A stretch of 64,000 nt of DNA, from NCBI GenBank assembly GCA_963747425.1, contig CAVVFJ010000014.1, forward strand, positions 62,001 to 126,000, given 5' to 3'. Below, one piece after another: positions 59,155-64,000 of the stretch (positions are counted from its first letter, which is position 1; every line of letters begins with the position of its first letter). Below the pieces are notes generated by a model. That model ran no database searches, was not told the origin of the DNA, and worked only from the letters and a program-made list of their open reading frames with translations. The DNA is from DASUPK01 sp963747425. GTDB taxonomy: Bacteria; Actinomycetota; Thermoleophilia; Solirubrobacterales; 70-9. Both the position numbers and the translations under genes were made by a program.

Positions 59155-59862
59155 ATGAGTGCGCATTACGGCGCGCCTGGATTCAGGCGTCCTCAAATGG
59201 CAACAACGGCCTATTCGGCCGAGCCGCAGGGCTTCTCGGTACCCGAGCGCTCCGGCCCGCCGGTGGTCAAGCGGAAGGCGATGCTGGTCGCCGCGGTCAC
59301 GCTTTGCGCTCCAGCGCTCGCGGTGGCCGCCCTGGGCGCGATCGGCGCCACGACCGGCGGCGATCAGGCCGGGATGGGATCCCTCGCCGGGACCGCCGGT
59401 CTCCGGGGGTCGACCACCGCGACGCCCTCCACGCCGGCGCCGACGGCAAAGGCGGACACTGCCGCGGCGGAGAAGGGTTTGGGCAAGTCCCCCGCGCATC
59501 ACACCCGCCGCCATCCGGCCACGACGCCGCCCGCGCAGAGGCCGCCACACCCACGGACGCCGGCCCCGTCCAGCCACCTGGGCCGGACCGCGCCTCGCAC
59601 CGAGCCGATCTTGCCCGCCACGAATGACCCGAGTCAGCCGGGCTCCCCCACCACCTCGGGCACTGGAATCAGCTCGGGCGGGACGTCGGGCTCGGGCTCG
59701 GGGTTCGGATCGGGCTCGAGCTCCGGGCCGGGCTCCGGTTCCAGCTCCGGTTCGGGCACGGGTTCCGGATCGGGCACGGGTTCCGGATCGGGCACTGGGA
59801 CCGGGTCGGGCACTGGCACCAGCGGAACGTCGGACAGCCCCGACGGCGGTGTCGGTGGCTAG
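59155..59862 (+). CDS. Single-pass membrane protein with long Gly/Ser/Thr-rich outer region
   Basis: 235 aa, first gene after the c-di-AMP riboswitch; ATG 59155 follows AGGAGG by 8 nt. A cytosolic N-terminal part (about 1-42) precedes one membrane helix (about 43-66, MLVAAVTLCAPALAVAALGAIGA). A Pro/Thr/Ala/His-rich region (about 75-160) follows, then about 70 residues of Gly/Ser/Thr/Phe repeats ending DGGVGG. No enzyme motif. It may be a wall- or glycan-spanning stalk, or an anchor for the synthase. The coding repeat is likely length-variable. The next gene overlaps its 3' end. Confidence 0.7.
   Translation: MSAHYGAPGFRRPQMATTAYSAEPQGFSVPERSGPPVVKRKAMLVAAVTLCAPALAVAALGAIGATTGGDQAGMGSLAGTAGLRGSTTATPSTPAPTAKADTAAAEKGLGKSPAHHTRRHPATTPPAQRPPHPRTPAPSSHLGRTAPRTEPILPATNDPSQPGSPTTSGTGISSGGTSGSGSGFGSGSSSGPGSGSSSGSGTGSGSGTGSGSGTGTGSGTGTSGTSDSPDGGVGG
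59676..59830 (+). repeat. Degenerate Gly-Ser/Gly-Thr coding repeat
   Basis: Tandem GGNTCN/GGNACN units; a near-perfect 18-bp unit GGGTTCCGGATCGGGCAC recurs back to back near 59759-59794. In frame throughout. Confidence 0.7.
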
Positions 59863-61633
59863 GACCGGGGGAAGGACGGAGGACAACCCGCGGACCGCCG
59901 CGGGATGGGCGGAGGACGACCCCGGCGCCGGGGTCGTCGCTCCGCGCAACGGCGAAGCCGACGGAAACGGCCGGCTGGACGGCCGGCATTTCGCGATGCC
60001 GCAGGACACGGGGACGCGGATGCGTGCGGTGGTCCGCGCGGTGCGCACCAGAACGCCGGGCCGGCCACAGCTGCCCGCGCCCAAGCCCAAGCCCCGGCTG
60101 GAGGACCGCCCACCGGCGCCGCAGCCGACGGCCGAGCCACCGCCCGAGCGGGCGGAGCGGGCCTTCGCGACCGGCTGGAGACAGCGGCGCCCATGGATGA
60201 TCGTCGGCGCCCTGGTCATCGTCGGGCTCGCGGTGCGATTGGTGCTGATGCGCAGCATCTGGGTCGACGAGGCGATCAGCATCCACCAGGCGCACATGTC
60301 CCTCTCGGGGATGCTCGACAACCTCCGGGCGACGGATCGCCACCCCCCGGTCCACTATCTGATCCTCTGGTTGACGGTCCGGCTGTTCGGCGATGGAGAG
60401 CTGGCGGTCCGCGCTCCGTCGATCCTGGCGAGCGCGGCGCTGATCCCGGTCCTCTTCGTCACGGGCAGGGAGCTGTTCGATCGCCGCACCGGGCTGGTCG
60501 CGGCGGGCTTTGCGACCTTCGCCCCGCTGATCGTCTGGTACGGGCAGGAGGCGCGGATGTACGCCCTCTTCATGCTGCTCGGGGCGGTGGCGCTGTGGGC
60601 GCAGCTCAGGGTGCTGCGTGACGGCCGCAATCGCTACTGGGTCGCTTACGCAGGGGTCACGATCGCGCTGCTCTACACGCACTACTTCGCGCTGATCCCG
60701 ATCGCAATCCAGCAGGTCGTCTTCGCCGTGGCGGCGTGGAAGCGGGCACGCGCCGGCCTGCCCGTCCGCAACCTCGTGATCGGGATCTGGGTCACCTGGC
60801 TTGCCCTGCTGGTCGCGGCCGCCCCGCTTGCCTCCTTCGCGGCCGAGCAGTTCAGTCACAGCCAGACCGCCGGCATGGGCTTCGGCGGCGCACCGAGCGC
60901 CGCCGCCCCGCTGTCGATCCCGGGGAGCAGTGCCTCGCTCTACGCCATCCTCTCCAACTTCGTCTGGGCGATCTGGGGCTATCACGCGAACAGCACGATG
61001 CTCCGGATCGCGGCGCTCTGGCCCCTCCTGATGCTGCTCTCGCTTGCGCTGATGGGGCAGCGGCGCTCCGACTCGACGCGGGTGGTGCTCGCGCTCGCGC
61101 TCGGGCCCGTGATCATCCTCCTCCTCGTCGGGCTGGTGAAGCGCGACCTGTTCGAGGTCCGCTACTTCATCGCGGCTGTCCCGATGATGATGCTGCTGCT
61201 GGCGCGGTCGGTCGCCGGCGGGCCGCGCCGCCGGACGCCGGCAATCGTCGCCACGGCCGTCCTCGGGCTGACTCTCGTGATCGGGCTTGCGGACCAGCAG
61301 CTCAACCCCAACAACCCGCGCGACTTCGATTTCCGCGGCGCGCTCGCGCAGATCCGCAGCGAGGCGCGCCCCGGCGACACGGTCCTGTACGCACCGGACT
61401 ACCTGCGTGACGTCGTCGGCTACTACTCGCCGGGGGTTCGCACGGAATCGCTGAGCGACGCGGAAGCTCACGGGATGCCCACCAGCGGCCACGTCTTCCT
61501 GATGGGCAGCTTCCTCGACGATCCGGGGATCGCGGCCCAGGTCGGGACCGGCCGCTACGACCTGAGCCGGCATCCGCACAAGCTGATCCGCACGATCAAC
61601 CGCAAGCGGATCCACATCTGGGAGTACTCGTGA
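59849..61633 (+). CDS. Membrane glycosyltransferase of GT39/ArnT (PMT) type
   Basis: About 594 aa. A Pro/Arg-rich cytosolic N-terminus (about 1-105) is followed by roughly 10-12 membrane helices. The first extracytoplasmic loop has SIWVDEAISIHQAH (WxDE, catalytic acidic pair typical of GT-C mannosyl/arabinosyl transferases), then RHPPVHYLILWL and VWYGQEARMYALFMLLGAVALW. A C-terminal soluble part (about 500-594) contains YYSPGVRTESL. It would use a polyprenyl-phosphate sugar. Start is GTG 59849 or 59855, overlapping the upstream stop; it ends in a GTGA overlap with the synthase. So the three genes are one tightly coupled operon. Confidence 0.85.
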   Translation: MSVARTGGRTEDNPRTAAGWAEDDPGAGVVAPRNGEADGNGRLDGRHFAMPQDTGTRMRAVVRAVRTRTPGRPQLPAPKPKPRLEDRPPAPQPTAEPPPERAERAFATGWRQRRPWMIVGALVIVGLAVRLVLMRSIWVDEAISIHQAHMSLSGMLDNLRATDRHPPVHYLILWLTVRLFGDGELAVRAPSILASAALIPVLFVTGRELFDRRTGLVAAGFATFAPLIVWYGQEARMYALFMLLGAVALWAQLRVLRDGRNRYWVAYAGVTIALLYTHYFALIPIAIQQVVFAVAAWKRARAGLPVRNLVIGIWVTWLALLVAAAPLASFAAEQFSHSQTAGMGFGGAPSAAAPLSIPGSSASLYAILSNFVWAIWGYHANSTMLRIAALWPLLMLLSLALMGQRRSDSTRVVLALALGPVIILLLVGLVKRDLFEVRYFIAAVPMMMLLLARSVAGGPRRRTPAIVATAVLGLTLVIGLADQQLNPNNPRDFDFRGALAQIRSEARPGDTVLYAPDYLRDVVGYYSPGVRTESLSDAEAHGMPTSGHVFLMGSFLDDPGIAAQVGTGRYDLSRHPHKLIRTINRKRIHIWEYS

Positions 61634-64000
61634 GCGCGCCGGCGGATCCTCGCCTGGGCCCGATCCACTGGCCCATGCCCGACCAGCGCCAGGCCCGGCG
61701 GCGCGCCATGGTGATGGCGCTGATCTGCACCGGGCTGGCGGTCTGGTACCTGTCCTGGCTGCTGGGAGGGGCGCATGTCGGGACCCCCGCGCTGTTCGGC
61801 CTGCTGATCGCGGCTGAGTCCTTCAACCTGATCCAGGCGGTTGGCTTCTGGTGGACCTGCTCTCACCAGCGGATGCGTCCTGGCCGCGCCCCCACCGGCA
61901 CCGAGGCGGTCGACGTGTTGATCCCCGTCTACGACGAGCCTGTGGACATCGTCGAGCCGACCGTGGCCGCCGCCTCCGCCCTGGCCGGCGCCGATGTTCG
62001 CGTCTGGCTGCTCGACGACGGCAAGAGCCCGGAGATGGAGAGCCTCGCGAAGCGATACCGGGTCGGCTACATCACCCGCCCGGACAACGCAGGCGCCAAG
62101 GCCGGGAACCTGAACCACGCCATGGGCCTGACCGACGCCCCGTACGTGGCGGTCCTCGACTGCGACCACGTCCCGCGCCCGGGGTTCCTGGACCGAACGC
62201 TCGGGCATCTCGAGGACTTCGGCGTTGCCTTCGTCCAGACGCCGCAGTACTACGCGAACGGCGACAGCGGCCCGATCGCCTCGGCGGCGGCGGCGCAGCA
62301 GAACCTCTTCTTCGGGCCGATCGCGCGGGGCAAGGACGGGCTGGACGCGATCTTCTGCTGCGGGACCAACGTGGTCTTCCGCCGCACGGCGCTGGAGGAG
62401 GTCGGGGGCTTCTCGGAGGACTCGGTCACCGAGGACTTCGAGCTGTCGGTGCGGCTGCACGAGGCGGGCTGGAGGAGCGTCTACGTCTCGGAGGTGCTGG
62501 CGTGCGGCCTGGGCCCGGAGGACATGGCCTCCTACGTCTCCCAGCAGCAGCGCTGGGCGCGCGGCTGCCTCGGGGCGATCCCGCTGGTGCTGCGCTCCCG
62601 GCTGCCCTGGCGGGCGCGCCTTCAGTACCTGCTCTCGGCGACCTACTTCCTCACCGGGCTGACCCTGCTGATCTACATGTCGCTTCCCGTGGTCCGGATC
62701 GTCACCGGCGCCCAGCCGCTGGCCGCCGCGACCGCGGACCAGTTCCTGCTCCACTTCGCGCCCTACTACTGCGGGGCGCTGGCCACCGTCGCCCTGGCCG
62801 GCTACGGCACCTATACCTATGAGGCCTTTGCCCTGGCCGCGGGCTCCTTCTGGATCCACGTCCAGGCCGCCTTCAACTCTCTGCTGCGGCGGCCGGCCCG
62901 CTTCGTCGTCACGCCGAAGCACGGCACGATCGCCCGCCAGCCCCGAGCGGTCGCGCCCGCACTGGTCGCGATCGGAGTTCTGATCGGCGCAGCGGTGTAC
63001 GGGCTCAGTCAGAGCCACGGCGCGGCGACGCTCAACAACGTCGCCTTCGCCTCGCTGCACGCGTCGGTGCTGCTCACCGCCGCGATCCCCGCGCTGCGAC
63101 TGCGACCGTCCGCCCCGCTCCTTCCCGACCCGCCATCAGCCTCGGCACGGCGAGCGCCGATGGCGAAGCGGCGCTGGCCCAAGCCCGTCGCGGGGGCGAT
63201 GCTCGCAGCCGCGGTCATGGTGCCGGTCGCGCTGGGCGTGCTCGGCGCCAAGGGGCTCGCCAGCCACCCGACCCTTTCCCAGAAGGCCCACGACGCAGCC
63301 GAGTCGTTCTTCGAGCGCTATGTCCAGCCGGACGGGCGGGTGGTCCGCACCGATCAGGGCGGCGACACGGTCAGCGAGGGCCAGGCGTACGCGATGCTGC
63401 TGGCGGTCGCCCTCGACGACAAGGCGCGCTTCGACCAGGTCTGGCACTGGACGGAGGGCAACCTCCAGCGCAACGACGGGCTGCTCGCCTACCACTGGTC
63501 GAACGGCCACGTGGACTCGAGCGAGCCGGCCACCGACGCCGACCTCGACGCGGCCCGAGCCCTGGTGCTGGCGGGCAAGCGCTTCGAGGACGACGACTAC
63601 ACGAACGCCGGCGTCAGGATCGGTGCCGCGGTGCTGCAGGGCGAGACCAGCCAGGTCAGCGGCCTGCCCGTCCTCGTGGCGGGGCCCTGGGCGAGGTCCG
63701 GAACGCCGATCGTCAACCCGAGCTACTTCTCCCCGCGCGCCTATGCGGACCTTGCGAGTGCCCACCACGACCCGCGCTGGGACGACCTCGAGGGGACGAG
63801 CCGCTCAATCGGGACCGCTCTGACCGGCGCCGGCCTTCCACCGGATTGGGCGCGGGTCGACGCCCTCGTTCCCTCCGGCGAAGAGCCATCCGCTCAGGCT
63901 CAGTCGATCGTCAATCCGGGCACCGCCGCTGCCTCGAGCTCAGGCTCATCCGGCCCCACCTCGGGCCTCGACGCAGTGCGCCTCGCCATCCGCTCGGCCG
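61630..64000 (+). CDS. Cellulose-synthase-like GT2 fused to GH8 endoglucanase, cut by window edge
   Basis: At least 790 codons from GTG 61630, open to the right edge. Two membrane helices (about 26-77) precede a GT2 core: LLDDGKS (D129/D130), DCDHVP (D177, D179), SVTEDFELSVRLHEAGW (D269) and QQQRW (305-309) are the four processive-synthase motifs. About four to six helices follow (335-490), with no PilZ domain after FVVTPKHG. One more helix (518-540) leads to a GH8 domain (about 545-740): TVSEGQAYAMLLAV (E583, proton donor), PATDADLDAARAL (D636/D638) and NPSYFSPRAYADLA, as in BcsZ. A Ser/Gly-rich linker follows. Topology would put GH8 outside, where the glucan emerges. The C-terminus is not seen. 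Confidence 0.9.
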   Translation, partial: MSAPADPRLGPIHWPMPDQRQARRRAMVMALICTGLAVWYLSWLLGGAHVGTPALFGLLIAAESFNLIQAVGFWWTCSHQRMRPGRAPTGTEAVDVLIPVYDEPVDIVEPTVAAASALAGADVRVWLLDDGKSPEMESLAKRYRVGYITRPDNAGAKAGNLNHAMGLTDAPYVAVLDCDHVPRPGFLDRTLGHLEDFGVAFVQTPQYYANGDSGPIASAAAAQQNLFFGPIARGKDGLDAIFCCGTNVVFRRTALEEVGGFSEDSVTEDFELSVRLHEAGWRSVYVSEVLACGLGPEDMASYVSQQQRWARGCLGAIPLVLRSRLPWRARLQYLLSATYFLTGLTLLIYMSLPVVRIVTGAQPLAAATADQFLLHFAPYYCGALATVALAGYGTYTYEAFALAAGSFWIHVQAAFNSLLRRPARFVVTPKHGTIARQPRAVAPALVAIGVLIGAAVYGLSQSHGAATLNNVAFASLHASVLLTAAIPALRLRPSAPLLPDPPSASARRAPMAKRRWPKPVAGAMLAAAVMVPVALGVLGAKGLASHPTLSQKAHDAAESFFERYVQPDGRVVRTDQGGDTVSEGQAYAMLLAVALDDKARFDQVWHWTEGNLQRNDGLLAYHWSNGHVDSSEPATDADLDAARALVLAGKRFEDDDYTNAGVRIGAAVLQGETSQVSGLPVLVAGPWARSGTPIVNPSYFSPRAYADLASAHHDPRWDDLEGTSRSIGTALTGAGLPPDWARVDALVPSGEEPSAQAQSIVNPGTAAASSSGSSGPTSGLDAVRLAIRSA

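Noticed and set aside
59159..59850. Extension of the GT39-like gene back to 59159 in its own frame
   Set aside because: That frame is an Arg-rich shadow of the Gly/Ser-repeat gene, which has the ribosome site and a natural composition.
61851..62822. Long plus-strand frame inside the GT2 region
   Set aside because: Arg/Gly/Ala-rich shadow of the real GT2-GH8 frame, which carries all the synthase motifs.

Overview
This is 64 kb of high-GC DNA with dense, often overlapping genes, many GTG/TTG starts and almost no mobile DNA. The gene content (disA-carD-ispD-ispF, radA, tilS-hpt-ftsH, folP/folB/folK, coaX, dus, greA-lysS, clpC, rskA-type ECF sigma pairs, CAP and SLT cell-wall proteins) fits an actinobacterium. 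A deep-branching soil lineage such as Thermoleophilia/Solirubrobacterales is my best guess, by inference from gene order and protein style, not from a marker tree. No transposase, integrase, CRISPR array, rRNA or phage gene was seen.

Layout. 0-7 kb: beta-oxidation genes (partial thiolase, hydroxyacyl-CoA dehydrogenase) around a TetR-like palindrome, a secreted M28 peptidase, a CNNM/CorC transporter-like protein, a pterin dehydratase, a cobalamin-binding-type protein, an SRPBCC protein and a rhomboid protease. 7-16.7 kb: two ECF sigma operons, a PlsC-GpsA fusion, an iron alcohol dehydrogenase beside tRNA-Thr(TGT), a SigH-like sigma factor with its own promoter, and a MarR/YceI/FMN-reductase module with two matching operator palindromes. 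16.7-28.6 kb: a long minus-strand housekeeping block rlmB-cysS (frameshifted)-(coiled coil, frameshifted)-fadD-ispF-PHP-ispD-carD-disA-radA. 28.7-47.6 kb: GGDEF protein, aldo/keto reductase, clpC, lysS, greA, dus, coaX, the folate genes, ftsH, hpt and tilS. 47.7-58.8 kb: CAP-domain protein with a His/Lys tail, MerR-cyclase fusion, nucleoside phosphorylase, three-domain murein hydrolase, Sir2, FadN-like beta-oxidation fusion, GNAT and PadR. 58.8-64 kb: a c-di-AMP riboswitch followed by a Gly/Ser-rich membrane protein, a GT39-like glycosyltransferase and a very large cellulose-synthase/GH8 fusion that runs off the right edge.

How it fits together. DisA (25955-27070) makes c-di-AMP, and the ydaO-type aptamer at about 59005-59131 would sense it. 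This suggests a complete signal circuit inside the window that controls an exopolysaccharide operon in which synthase and hydrolase are one polypeptide. That operon is the strongest candidate for an undescribed system here. Two copies of a long hairpin element with shared flanks (27174-27247 and 43569-43645) are a second candidate.

Cautions. At least four +1 frameshifts fall between 17.4 and 21 kb, and several genes (ispD, carD, aldo/keto reductase, the gene at 54.5 kb) lack ATG/GTG/TTG where their homology begins. Local base-calling errors may explain part of this. All functional calls come from reading motifs by eye; no database search was run.
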